A stretch of 64,000 nucleotides of DNA from Phylloscopus collybita (lineage: Eukaryota > Chordata > Aves > Passeriformes > Phylloscopidae). Shown here in pieces: positions 24,601-37,581 of the stretch (its first letter is position 1; each line of letters begins with the position of its first letter). A model generated the notes under the pieces. The model was not told where the DNA came from, did no database searches, and was given only the letters and a program-made list of their open reading frames with translations. Location of the stretch: the NCBI GenBank assembly GCA_027886175.1, contig JAJNNQ010000139.1, positions 1-64,000 on the forward strand. Reading direction: 5' to 3'. The position numbers and the translations under genes are program-made.

Positions 24601-26963
24601 CCCATTTCCATGGGAAACCAAAGTCTCCACTCCAGGTTCCTGATGTGAGTTTGTAGGAGGCCTTTGGCACTACAAGAGCAGACAAAGTTCCATCTGGTGG
24701 TTGATTGCATCGAGGAGATATCCTCATTTGTATGGAATTTCAGATGGCAGAAGCCCAGTGGCAGGCAGACAGCATTAGACACGAACAATGGACCTTTTCC
24801 ATGGGAAATCAAAGTCTCCACCCTAGGTTCCTGATGGCAGTTTGTAGGAGGCCTTTGGAAATACAAGGGCAGAGAAACTTCCATCTGGTGTTAGGTTGTA
24901 GCTGGGAGATATACTCATTTTTATGGAATTTTAGTGGAATTTTAGTAGGCAGAATCCCAGCAGCATGTAGACAGAATTAGACATGAATAGTGGCCCATTT
25001 CCATAGGAAACCAAAGTCTCCAACCCATGATCCTGATGTCATTTTCTAGGAGGCCTCTGGCACTACAAGAGGGGACAAACTTCCAATTGGTGGCATATTG
25101 CATCTGGGAGATATCCTCATTTGTATGTAATTTTAGTACCCATAAGCCCAGTGGCAGGCAGACAGCATTAGACACGAACGGTGGCCCTTTTCCAGGGGAA
25201 ACCAAAGTCTCCGCCCCAGGTTCCTGATGACAATTTGTAGGAGGCCTTTGGAATTACAAGGGCAGACAAACTTCTATCTGGTGGTAGATTGCACCTGGGA
25301 GATATCCTCATTTGTATAGAATTTTAGTGGAATTTTAGTAGGCATAAGCCCAGTGGCAGGCAGACAGCATTAGACACGAACAAGGGACCTTTTCCATGGG
25401 AAACCAAAGTCTCCACCTCACGTTCCTGATGTCAGTTTGTAGGAGGGCTTTGGAACTACAAGGGCAGACAAACTTCCATCTGGTGGTAGATTGCACCTGG
25501 GAGATATCCTCATTTGTGAGGAATTTCAGAAGGCATAACCCCAGTGGCAGGCAGATAGCATTAGACACGAACGGTGCCCTTTTCCATGGGAAACCAAAGT
25601 CTCCATCCCACGTTCCTGATGTCAGTCATTAAGAGGCGAATGGAACTACAAGGGCAGAAAAATTTCCATCTGGTGGTAGATTGGACCTGGGAGATATCGC
25701 CATTTGTATGGAATTTTAGTGGTATTTTAGTAGGCAGAAGTCCAGCGGCAGGCAGACAGCATTACACACGAACGCTGGCCAATATCCATGGGAAACCAAA
25801 GTCTCCAACCCAGGCTCCTCATGTCAGTTTGTAGGAGGCCTTTGGCATTAAAAGGGCAGACAAACTTCCATCTGGTGGTTGATTGCATCGGCGAGATATG
25901 CTCATTTGTATGGGATTTCAGAAGGCAGAAGCCAAGTGGCACGCAGACAGCATTGGACACGAACAGTGGCCCATTTCCATGGGAAACCAAAATCTCCACC
26001 CCACGTTGCTGATGTCTCATTGTAGGAGGCGTTTTCCAATATAAGGGCAGAAAAACTTCCATCTGGTTGTAGATTGCACCTGGGAGATATCCTCATTTCT
26101 ATGGAATTTTAGTGGAATTTTAGTAGGAAGAAACCCAGTGGCAGGCAGACAGCATTAGACACGAACAATGGCCCATTTCTATGGGAAACCAAAGCCTCCA
26201 CTCCGGGTTCCGGGTGTCATTTTGTAGGAGGCCTTTGGCACTACAAGGGCAGACAAAGTTCCGTCTTGTGTTTGATTGAATCGAGGAGATACCCTCATTT
26301 GTATGGAATTTCAGCAGGCAGAAGCCCAGTGGCAGGCAGACAGCATTAGACACGAACAATGGACTTTTTCCATGGGAAACCAAAGTCTCCACCTCACGTT
26401 CCTGATGTCAGTTTGTAGGAGGCCTTTGGAAATACAAGGGCAGGCAAACTTCCATCTGGTGGTAGATTGCACCTGGGAGATATCCTCATTTGTATAGAAT
26501 TTTAGTGGAATTTTAGTAGGCATAAGGCCAGTGGCTGCCAGACAGCATTAGACACGAACGGTGGGCATTTCTTTGGGAAACAAAAGTCTCCACCCCCCGT
26601 TCGGGATGTCAGTTTTTAGGTGGCCTTTGGCACTACGGGGGCAGAAAAACTTCCACCCAGTGGTAGATTACACCTGGGAGATATCCTCATTTGTATGGAA
26701 CTTCAGCAGTCATCACCACAGTGCCAGGCAGACAGCATTAGACAGGAACGGTGGTCCTTTTCCATAGGAAAGCAAAGTCTCCACCCCAGGTTCCTGATGG
26801 CAGTTTGTAGGAGGCCTTTGGAAACACAAGGGCAGAGAATCTTCCATGTGGTGTTAGATTGCACCTGGGAGATATACTCATTTGTATGGAATTTTAGTGG
26901 AATATTAGTAGACAGAATCCCAGCTGCATGTAGACAGAATTAGACATGAATAGTGGCTCATTT
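21655..26963 (+). repeat. HOR unit H6, full 27-mer (5,309 bp)
   Basis: M2 ends with gtcagcataag (near 21,993), shared only with H8. M4 has atatccacat (near 22,351), shared with the terminal block at 53,421. M14 has caccccacg, shared with H7. M17 (24,799-25,000) is type B. M25 has the atatcctcatttgtatag form, shared only with H8. M27 has private changes: ccatagg near 26,762 and catgtggtg near 26,847. Confidence 0.93.
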
Positions 26964-29900
26964 CCATGGGAAACCAAAGTCTCCACCCCAGGTTCCTCAT
27001 GTCATTTTCTAGGAGGCCTCTGGCACTACAGGAGCAGAAAAAGTTCCTATTGGTGGCATATTGCATCTAGGAGATATCCTCATTTGTATGTAATTTTAAT
27101 AGCCATAAGCCCAGTGGCAGGCAGACAGTATTAGACACGAACGGTGGCCCTTTTCCATGGTAAACCAAAGTCTCCGCCTCAGGTTCTTGATGTCAATTTG
27201 TAGGAAGCCTTTGGCTCTTCAGGGGCAGACAAACTTCCATCTGGTGGTAGATTGCACCTGGGAGACATCCTCATTTGTATAGAATTTTAGTGGAATTTTA
27301 GTCGGCATAAGCCCAGTGTCTCGCAGACAGCATTAGACACGAACTGTGGTCCATTTCCTTGGGAAACCAAAGTCTCCATCTCACATGCCTGATGTCAGTT
27401 TGTAGGAGGCCTTTGGCACTACAAGGGCAGATAAACTTCCAACTGGTGGTAGATTCCGTGCGGGAGATATCCTCATTTGTGAGGAATTTCAGCAGGCATA
27501 ACCCCAGTGGCAGGCAGACAGCATTAGACACAAACGGTGGTCCTTTTCCATGGGAAACCGAAGTCTCTACCCCACGTTCCTGATATTAGTTTGTAAGAGG
27601 CCTTTGGAAGTACAAGGGCAGAAAAACTTCCATCTGGTGGTAGATTGCACCTGGGAGATATCCTCATTTTTATGGAATTTCAGTGGTATTAAAGTAGGCA
27701 GAAATCCAGCAGCAGGCAGACTGCTTTACACACGAACGCTGGCCCATATCCATGGGAAACCAAAGTGTCCACTCCAGGCTCCTCATGTCAGTTTATAGAA
27801 GGCCTTTGGAAATACAAGGGCAGAAAAACTTATATCTGGCGGTAGACTGCACCCGGGAGATGTCTTCATTTGTATGGAATTTCAGTGGAATTTTCGTAGG
27901 TAGAAGCCCAATGGCCGACAGACATTAGTAGACACGAACGGTGGCCCTTTTCCATGGGAAAACAAAGTCTCCAACCCAGGCTCCTGATGTCAGTTTGTAG
28001 GAGGCCTTTGGCACTACAAGGGCAGACAAACCTCCATCTAGTGGTGGATCGCACCTCGTAGATGTCCTTAGTTGTATGGAATTTTAGTGGTATTTTAGTA
28101 CTCAGAAGCCCAGTTGCAGACAGAGAGCATTAAACATGAACGGTGGGCCTTTTCCATAGGAAACCAAAGTCTCCACGCCAGGTTCCGAATGTCAGTATAA
28201 AGGAGGCCTTTGGCACTGCAAGAGCAGACAAACTTCCATCTGGTGGCATATTGCATCTGGGAGATATCCTCATTTGTATGGAACTTCAGCAGTCATAACC
28301 ACAGTGCCAGGCAGACAGCATTAGACAGGAACGGTGGTCCTTTTCCATGGGAAACCAAAGTCTCCACCCTAGGTTTCTGATGGCAGTTTGTAGGAGGCCT
28401 TTGGAAACATAAGGGCAGAGAAACTTCCATCTGGTGTTAGTTTGCACCTTGGAGATATTCGCATTTGTATGGAATTTTAGAGGAATTTTAGTAGGCAGAA
28501 TCCCAGCGGCAGGCAGACAGAATTAGACATGAATAGTGGCCCATTTCCATGGGAAACCAAAGTCTCCACCCCAGGTTCCTGATGTCATTTTCTAGGAGGC
28601 CTCTGGCACTACAAGACGAGACAAACTTCCAACTGGTGGCATGTTGCATCTGGGAGATATCCTCATTTGTATGTAATTTTAGTAGGCATAAGCCCAGTGG
28701 CAGGCAGACAGCATTAGACAGGAACGGTGGTCCTTTTCAATGGGAAACCAAAGTCTCCGCCCCAGGTTCCTGATGTCAATTTGTAGGAAGCCTTTGGCTC
28801 TACAGGGGCAGACAAACTTCCATCTGGTGGTAGATTGCACATGAGAGACATCCTCATTTGTATGGAATTTTAGTGGAATTTTAATAGGCAGAAGCCTCGT
28901 GGCAGGCACACATCATTAGACACGAACGCTGGCCCATTTCCATGGGAAACCAAAGTTTCCAATCCAGGATCCTGATGTCAGTTTGAAGGAGGCGTTTGGC
29001 ACTACAAGGGCAGACAAAGTTCCGTCTGGTGGTTGATTGCATCGAGGAGATATCCTCATTTGTATGGAATTTCAGCAGGCAGAAGCCCAGTGGCACGCAG
29101 ACAGCATTAGACATGAACAATGGACCTTTTCCATGGGAAACCAAAGTCTCCAGCTCACGTTCCTGATGTCAGTTTGTAGGAGGCCTTTGGAACTACAAGG
29201 GCAGACAAACTTCCATCTGGTGGTAGATTGCACCTGGGAGATATCCTCATTTGTATAGAATTTTAGTGGAATTTTAGTAGGCAGAAGTCCAGCGGCAGGC
29301 AGACAGCATTACACACGAACGCTGGCCAATATCCATGGGAAACCAAAGTCTCCAACCCAGGCTCCTCATGTCAGTTTGTAGGAGGCCTTTGGCATTAAAA
29401 GGGCAGACAAACTTTCATCTGGTGGGAAATTGCATTTGGGAGATATCCTCATATGTATGGAACTTTGGTAGGCATATGCCCACTGGCAGGCAGACAGCAT
29501 TAGACACGAACGGTGGCCTCTTTCCATGGAAAAACAAAGTCTCCACCCCACGTTCCTGATGTCAGTTTTTAGGAGACCTCTGGCACTACAGGAGGAGACA
29601 AACTTCCAACTGCTGGCATATTGCATCTGGGAGATATCCTCATTTGTGAGGTATTTCAGCAGGCATAACACCAGTGACAGGCAGACAGCATTAGACACGA
29701 ATGGTGCCCCTTTTCCATGGGAAACCAAAGTCTCCACCCCACGTTCCTGACGTCAGTTTTTAGGAGGCATTTGGCACTACAGAGGCAGACAAACTTCCAT
29801 CTGGTGGTAGATTGCATCTGGGAGACATCCTCATTTGTATGGAATTTTAGTGGGATTTTAATAGGCAGAAGCCTAGTGGTAGACGCAAGTCATTAGACAC

Positions 29901-32272
29901 GAACGCTGGCCCATTTCCATGGGAAACCAAAGTCTCCACTCCAGGTTCCTGATGTGAGTTTGTAGGAGGCCTTTGGCACTACAAGAGCAGACAAACTTCC
30001 ATCTGGTGGTTGATTGCATCGAGGAGATATCCTCATTTGTATGGAATTTCAGATGGCAGAAGCCCAGTGGCAGGCAGACAGCATTAGACACGAACAATGG
30101 ACCTTTTCCATGGGAAATCAAAGTCTCCACCCTAGGTTCCTGATGGCAGTTTGTAGGAGGCCTTTGGAAATACAAGGGCAGAGAAACTTCCATCTGGTGT
30201 TAGGTTGTAGCTGGGAGATATACTCATTTTTATGGAATTTTAGTGGAATTTTAGTAGGCAGAATCCCAGCAGCATGTAGACAGAATTAGACATGAATAGT
30301 GGCCCATTTCCATAGGAAACCAAAGTCTCCAACCCATGATCCTGATGTCATTTTCTAGGAGGCCTCTGGCACTACAAGAGGGGACAAACTTCCAATTGGT
30401 GGCATATTGCATCTGGGAGATATCCTCATTTGTATGTAATTTTAGTACCCATAAGCCCAGTGGCAGGCAGACAGCATTAGACACGAACGGTGGCCCTTTT
30501 CCAGGGGAAACCAAAGTCTCCGCCCCAGGTTCCTGATGACAATTTGTAGGAGGCCTTTGGAATTACAAGGGCAGACAAACTTCTATCTGGTGGTAGATTG
30601 CACCTGGGAGATATCCTCATTTGTATAGAATTTTAGTGGAATTTTAGTAGGCATAAGCCCAGTGGCAGGCAGACAGCATTAGACACGAACAAGGGACCTT
30701 TTCCATGGGAAACCAAAGTCTCCACCTCACGTTCCTGATGTCAGTTTGTAGGAGGGCTTTGGAACTACAAGGGCAGACAAACTTCCATCTGGTGGTAGAT
30801 TGCACCTGGGAGATATCCTCATTTGTGAGGAATTTCAGAAGGCATAACCCCAGTGGCAGGCAGATAGCATTAGACACGAACGGTGCCCTTTTCCATGGGA
30901 AACCAAAGTCTCCATCCCACGTTCCTGATGTCAGTCATTAAGAGGCGAATGGAACTACAAGGGCAGAAAAATTTCCATCTGGTGGTAGATTGGACCTGGG
31001 AGATATCGCCATTTGTATGGAATTTTAGTGGTATTTTAGTAGGCAGAAGTCCAGCGGCAGGCAGACAGCATTACACACGAACGCTGGCCAATATCCATGG
31101 GAAACCAAAGTCTCCAACCCAGGCTCCTCATGTCAGTTTGTAGGAGGCCTTTGGCATTAAAAGGGCAGACAAACTTCCATCTGGTGGTTGATTGCATCGG
31201 CGAGATATGCTCATTTGTATGGGATTTCAGAAGGCAGAAGCCAAGTGGCACGCAGACAGCATTGGACACGAACAGTGGCCCATTTCCATGGGAAACCAAA
31301 ATCTCCACCCCACGTTGCTGATGTCTCATTGTAGGAGGCGTTTTCCAATATAAGGGCAGAAAAACTTCCATCTGGTTGTAGATTGCACCTGGGAGATATC
31401 CTCATTTCTATGGAATTTTAGTGGAATTTTAGTAGGAAGAAACCCAGTGGCAGGCAGACAGCATTAGACACGAACAATGGCCCATTTCTATGGGAAACCA
31501 AAGCCTCAACTCCGGGTTCCGGGTGTCATTTTGTAGGAGGCCTTTGGCACTACAAGGGCAGACAAAGTTCCGTCTTGTGTTTGATTGAATCGAGGAGATA
31601 CCTTCATTTGTATGGAATTTCAGCAGGCAGAAGCCCAGTGGCAGGCAGACAGCATTAGACACGAACAATGGACTTTTTCCATGGGAAACCAAAGTCTCCA
31701 CCTCACGTTCCTGATGTCAGTTTGTAGGAGGCCTTTGGAAATACAAGGGCAGGCAAACTTCCATCTGGTGGTAGATTGCACCTGGGAGATAACCTCATTT
31801 CTATAGAATTTTAGTGGAATTTTAGTAGGCATAAGGCCAGTGGCTGCCAGACAGCATAAGACACGAACGGTGGGCATTTCTTTGGGAAACAAAAGTCTCC
31901 ACCCCCCGTTCGGGATGTCAGTTTTTAGGTGGCCTTTGGCACTACGGGGGCAGAAAAACTTCCACCCAGTGGTAGATTACACCTGGGAGATATCCTCATT
32001 TGTATGGAACTTCAGCAGTCATCGCCACAGTGCCAGGCAGACAGCATTAGACAGGAACGGTGGTCCTTTTCCATGGGAAAGCAAAGTCTCCACCCCAGGT
32101 TCCTGATGGCAGTTTGTAGGAGGCCTTTGGAAACACAAGGGCAGAGAATCTTCCATCTGGTGTTAGATTGCACCTGGGAGATATACTCATTTGTATGGAA
32201 TTTTAGTGGAATATTAGTAGACAGAATCCCAGCTGCATGTAGACAGAATTAGACATGAATAGTGGCTCATTT
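26964..32272 (+). repeat. HOR unit H7, full 27-mer (5,309 bp)
   Basis: M6 has ccttagttg (near 28,069), shared with H8, H9 and H11. M16 has acaaacttcc and M17 (30,108-30,309) is type B; both are shared with H11. M25-M26 carry gcataagacac and catcgccac, shared only with H5. Private changes are gaatggtgcc near 29,700 and ataccttcat near 31,601. Confidence 0.93.
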
Positions 32273-35200
32273 CCATGGGAAACCAAAGTCTCCACCCCAG
32301 GTTCCTCATGTCATTTTCTAGGAGGCCTCTGGCACTACAGGAGGAGAAAAAGTTCCTATTGGTGGCATATTGCATCTGGGAGATATCCTCATTTGTATGT
32401 AATTTTAATAGCCATAAGCCCAGTGGCAGGCAGACAGTATTAGACACGAACGGTGGCCCTTTTCCATGGTAAACCAAAGTCTCCGCCTCAGGTTCTTGAT
32501 GTCAATTTGTAGGAAGCCTTTGGCTCTTCAGGGGCAGACAAACTTCCATCTGGTGGTAGATTGCACCTGGGAGACATCCTCATTTGTATAGAATTTTAGT
32601 GGAATTTTAGTCAGCATAAGCCCAGTGTCTCGCAGACAGCATTAGACACGAACTGTGGTCCATTTCCTTGGGAAACCAAAGTCTCCATCTCACATGCCTG
32701 ATGTCAGTTTGTAGGAGGCCTTTGGCACTACAAGGGCAGATAAACTTCCAACTGGTGGTAGATTCCGTGCGGGAGATATCCTCATTTGTGAGGAATTTCA
32801 GCAGGCATAACCCCAGTGGCAGGCAGACAGCATTAGACACAAACGGTGGTCCTTTTCCATGGGAAACCGAAGTCTCTACCCCACGTTCCTGATATTAGTT
32901 TGTAAGAGGCCTTTGGAAGTACAAGGGCAGAAAAACTTCCATCTGGTGGTAGATTGCACCTGGGAGATATCCTCATTTTTATGGAATTTCAGTGGTATTA
33001 AAGTAGGCAGAAATCCAGCAGCAGGCAGACTGCTTTACACACGAACGCTGGCCCATATCCATGGGAAACCAAAGTGTCCACTCCAGGCTCCTCATGTCAG
33101 TTTATAGAAGGCCTTTGGAAATACAAGGGCAGAAAAACTTATATCTGGCGGTAGACTGCACCCGGGAGATGTCTTCATTTGTATGGAATTTCAGTGGAAT
33201 TTTCGTAGGTAGAAGCCCAATGGCCGACAGACATTAGTAGACACGAACGGTGGCCCTTTTCCATGGGAAAACAAAGTCTCCAACCCAGGCTCCTGATGTC
33301 AGTTTGTAGGAGGCCTTTGGCACTACAAGGGCAGACAAACCTCCATCTAGTGGTGGATCGCACCTCGTAGATGTCCTTAGTTGTATGGAATTTTAGTGGT
33401 ATTTTAGTACTCAGAAGCCCAGTTGCAGACAGAGAGCATTAAACATGAACGGTGGGCCTTTTCCATAGGAAACCAAAGTCTCCACGCCAGGTTCCGAATG
33501 TCAGTATAAAGGAGGCCTTTGGCACTGCAAGAGCAGACAAACTTCCATCTGGTGGCATATTGCATCTGGGAGATATCCTCATTTGTATGGAACTTCAGCA
33601 GTCATAACCACAGTGCCAGGCAGACAGCATTAGACAGGAACGGTGGTCCTTTTCCATGGGAAACCAAAGTCTCCACCCTAGGTTTCTGATGGCAGTTTGT
33701 AGGAGGCCTTTGGAAACATAAGGGCAGAGAAACTTCCATCTGGTGTTAGTTTGCACCTTGGAGATATTCGCATTTGTATGGAATTTTAGAGGAATTTTAG
33801 TAGGCAGAATCCCAGCGGCAGGCAGACAGAATTAGACATGAATAGTGGCCCATTTCCATGGGAAACCAAAGTCTCCACCCCAGGTTCCTGATGTCATTTT
33901 CTAGGAGGCCTCTGGCACTACAAGACGAGACAAACTTCCAACTGGTGGCATATTGCATCTGGGAGATATCCTCATTTGTATGTAATTTTAGTAGGCATAA
34001 GCCCAGTGGCAGGCAGACAGCATTAGACAGGAACGGTGGTCCTTTTCAATGGGAAACCAAAGTCTCCGCCCCAGGTTCCTGATGTCAATTTGTAGGAAGC
34101 CTTTGGCTCTACAGGGGCAGACAAACTTCCATCTGGTGGTAGATTGCACATGAGAGACATCCTCATTTGTATGGAATTTTAGTGGAATTTTAATAGGCAG
34201 AAGCCTCGTGGCAGGCACACATCATTAGACACGAACGCTGGCCCATTTCCATGGGAAACCAAAGTTTCCAATCCAGGATCCTGATGTCAGTTTGAAGGAG
34301 GCGTTTGGCACTAGAAGGGCAGACAAAGTTCCGTCTGGTGGTTGATTGCATCGAGGAGATATCCTCATTTGTATGGAATTTCAGCAGGCAGAAGCCCAGT
34401 GGCACGCAGACAGCATTAGACATGAACAATGGACCTTTTCCATGGGAAACCAAAGTCTCCAGCTCACGTTCCTGATGTCAGTTTGTAGGAGGCCTTTGGA
34501 ACTACAAGGGCAGACAAACTTCCATCTGGTGGTAGATTGCACCTGGGAGATATCCTCATTTGTATAGAATTTTAGTGGAATTTTAGTAGGCAGAAGTCCA
34601 GCGGCAGGCAGACAGCATTACACACGAACGCTGGCCAATATCCATGGGAAACCAAAGTCTCCAACCCAGGCTCCTCATGTCAGTTTGTAGGAGGCCTTTG
34701 GCATTAAAAGGGCAGACAAACTTTCATCTGGTGGGAAATTGCATTTGGGAGATATCCTCATATGTATGGAACTTTGGTAGGCATATGCCCACTGGCAGGC
34801 AGACAGCATTAGACACGAACGGTGGCCTCTTTCCATGGAAAAACAAAGTCTCCAGCCCACGTTCCTGATGTCAGTTTTTAGGAGACCTCTGGCACTACAG
34901 GAGGAGACAAACTTCCAACTGCTGGCATATTGCATCTGGGAGATATCCTCATTTGTGAGGTATTTCAGCAGGCATAACACCAGTGACAGGCAGACAGCAT
35001 TAGACACGAACGGTGCCCCTTTTCCATGGGAAACCAAAGTCTCCACCCCACGTTCCTGACGTCAGTTTTTAGGAGGCATTTGGCACTACAGAGGCAGACA
35101 AACTTCCATCTGGTGGTAGATTGCATCTGGGAGACATCCTCATTTGTATGGAATTTTAGTGGGATTTTAATAGGCAGAAGCCTAGTGGTAGACGCAAGTC

Positions 35201-37581
35201 ATTAGACACGAACGCTGGCCCATTTCCATGGGAAACCAAAGTCTCCACTCCAGGTTCCTGATGTGAGTTTGTAGGAGGCCTTTGGCACTACAAGAGCAGA
35301 CAAAGTTCCATCTGGTGGTTGATTGCATCGAGGAGATATCCTCATTTGTATGGAATTTCAGATGGCAGAAGCCCAGTGGCAGGCAGACAGCATTAGACAC
35401 GAACAATGGACCTTTTCCATGGGAAACCAAAATCTCCACCCCACGTTGCTGATGTCTCATTGTAGGAGGCGTTTTCGAATATAAGGGCAGAGAAACTTCC
35501 ATCTGGTGTTAGGTTGTAGCTGGGAGATATACTCATTTTTATGGAATTTTAGTGGAATTTTAGTAGGCAGAATCCCAGCAGCATGTAGACAGAATTAGAC
35601 ATGAATAGTGGCCCATTTCCATAGGAAACCAAAGTCTCCAACCCATGATCCTGATGTCATTTTCTAGGAGGCCTCTGGCACTACAAGAGGGGACAAACTT
35701 CCAATTGGTGGCATATTGCATCTGGGAGATATCCTCATTTGTATGTAATTTTAGTACCCATAAGCCCAGTGGCAGGCAGACAGCATTAGACACGAACGGT
35801 GGCCCTTTTCCAGGGGAAACCAAAGTCTCCGCCCCAGGTTCCTGATGACAATTTGTAGGAGGCCTTTGGAATTACAAGGGCAGACAAACTTCTATCTGGT
35901 GGTAGATTGCACCTGGGAGATATCCTCATTTGTATAGAATTTTAGTGGAATTTTAGTAGGCATAAGCCCAGTGGCAGGCAGACAGCATTAGACACGAACA
36001 AGGGACCTTTTCCATGGGAAACCAAAGTCTCCACCTCACGTTCCTGATGTCAGTTTGTAGGAGGGCTTTGGAACTACAAGGGCAGACAAACTTCCATCTG
36101 GTGGTAGATTGCACCTGGGAGATATCCTCATTTGTGAGGAATTTCAGAAGGCATAACCCCAGTGGCAGGCAGATAGCATTAGACACGAACGGTGCCCTTT
36201 TCCATGGGAAACCAAAGTCTCCATCCCACGTTCCTGATGTCAGTCATTAAGAGGCGAATGGAACTACAAGGGCAGAAAAATTTCCATCTGGTGGTAGATT
36301 GGACCTGGGAGATATCGCCATTTGTATGGAATTTTAGTGGTATTTTAGTAGGCAGAAGTCCAGCGGCAGGCAGACAGCATTACACACGAACGCTGGCCAA
36401 TATCCATGGGAAACCAAAGTCTCCAACCCAGGCTCCTCATGTCAGTTTGTAGGAGGCCTTTGGCATTAAAAGGGCAGACAAACTTCCATCTGGTGGTTGA
36501 TTGCATCGGCGAGATATGCTCATTTGTATGGGATTTCAGAAGGCAGAAGCCAAGTGGCACGCAGACAGCATTGGACACGAACAGTGGCCCATTTCCATGG
36601 GAAACCAAAATCTCCACCCCACGTTGCTGATGTCTCATTGTAGGAGGCGTTTTCCAATATAAGGGCAGAAAAACTTCCATCTGGTTGTAGATTGCACCTG
36701 GGAGATATCCTCATTTCTATGGAATTTTAGTGGAATTTTAGTAGGAAGAAACCCAGTGGCAGGCAGACAGCATTAGACACGAACAATGGCCCATTTCTAT
36801 GGGAAACCAAAGCCTCCACTCCGGGTTCCGGGTGTCATTTTGTAGGAGGCCTTTGGCACTACAAGGGCAGACAAAGTTCCGTCTTGTGTTTGATTGAATC
36901 GAGGAGATACCCTCATTTGTATGGAATTTCAGCAGGCAGAAGCCCAGTGGCAGGCAGACAGCATTAGACACGAACAATGGACTTTTTCCATGGGAAACCA
37001 AAGTCTCCACCTCACGTTCCTGATGTCAGTTTGTAGGAGGCCTTTGGAAATACAAGGGCAGGCAAACTTCCATCTGGTGGTAGATTGCACCTGGGAGATA
37101 TCCTCATTTGTATAGAATTTTAGTGGAATTTTAGTAGGCATAAGGCCAGTGGCTGCCAGACAGCATTAGACACGAACGGTGGGCATTTCTTTGGGAAACA
37201 AAAGTCTCCACCCCCCGTTCGGGATGTCAGTTTTTAGGTGGCCTTTGGCACTACGGGGGCAGAAAAACTTCCACCCAGTGGTAGATTACACCTGGGAGAT
37301 ATCCTCATTTGTATGGAACTTCAGCAGTCATCACCACAGTGCCAGGCAGACAGCATTAGACAGGAACGGTGGTCCTTTTCCATGGGAAAGCAAAGTCTCC
37401 ACCCCAGGTTCCTGATGGCAGTTTGTAGGAGGCCTTTGGAAACACAAGGGCAGAGAATCTTCCATCTGGTGTTAGATTGCACCTGGGAGATATACTCATT
37501 TGTATGGAATTTTAGTGGAATATTAGTAGACAGAATCCCAGCTGCAGGTAGACAGAATTAGACATGAATAGTGGCTCATTT
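32273..37581 (+). repeat. HOR unit H8, full 27-mer (5,309 bp)
   Basis: M2 ends with gtcagcataag (near 32,611) and M25 has atatcctcatttgtatag (near 37,098), both shared only with H6. M6 has ccttagttg. M17 (from 35,417) is type A ending in gcagagaaac. M16 has cagatggcag, shared with H5, H6, H7 and H11. M24 has the ccactccggg form, as do H6, H9, H10 and H11. Confidence 0.93.
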
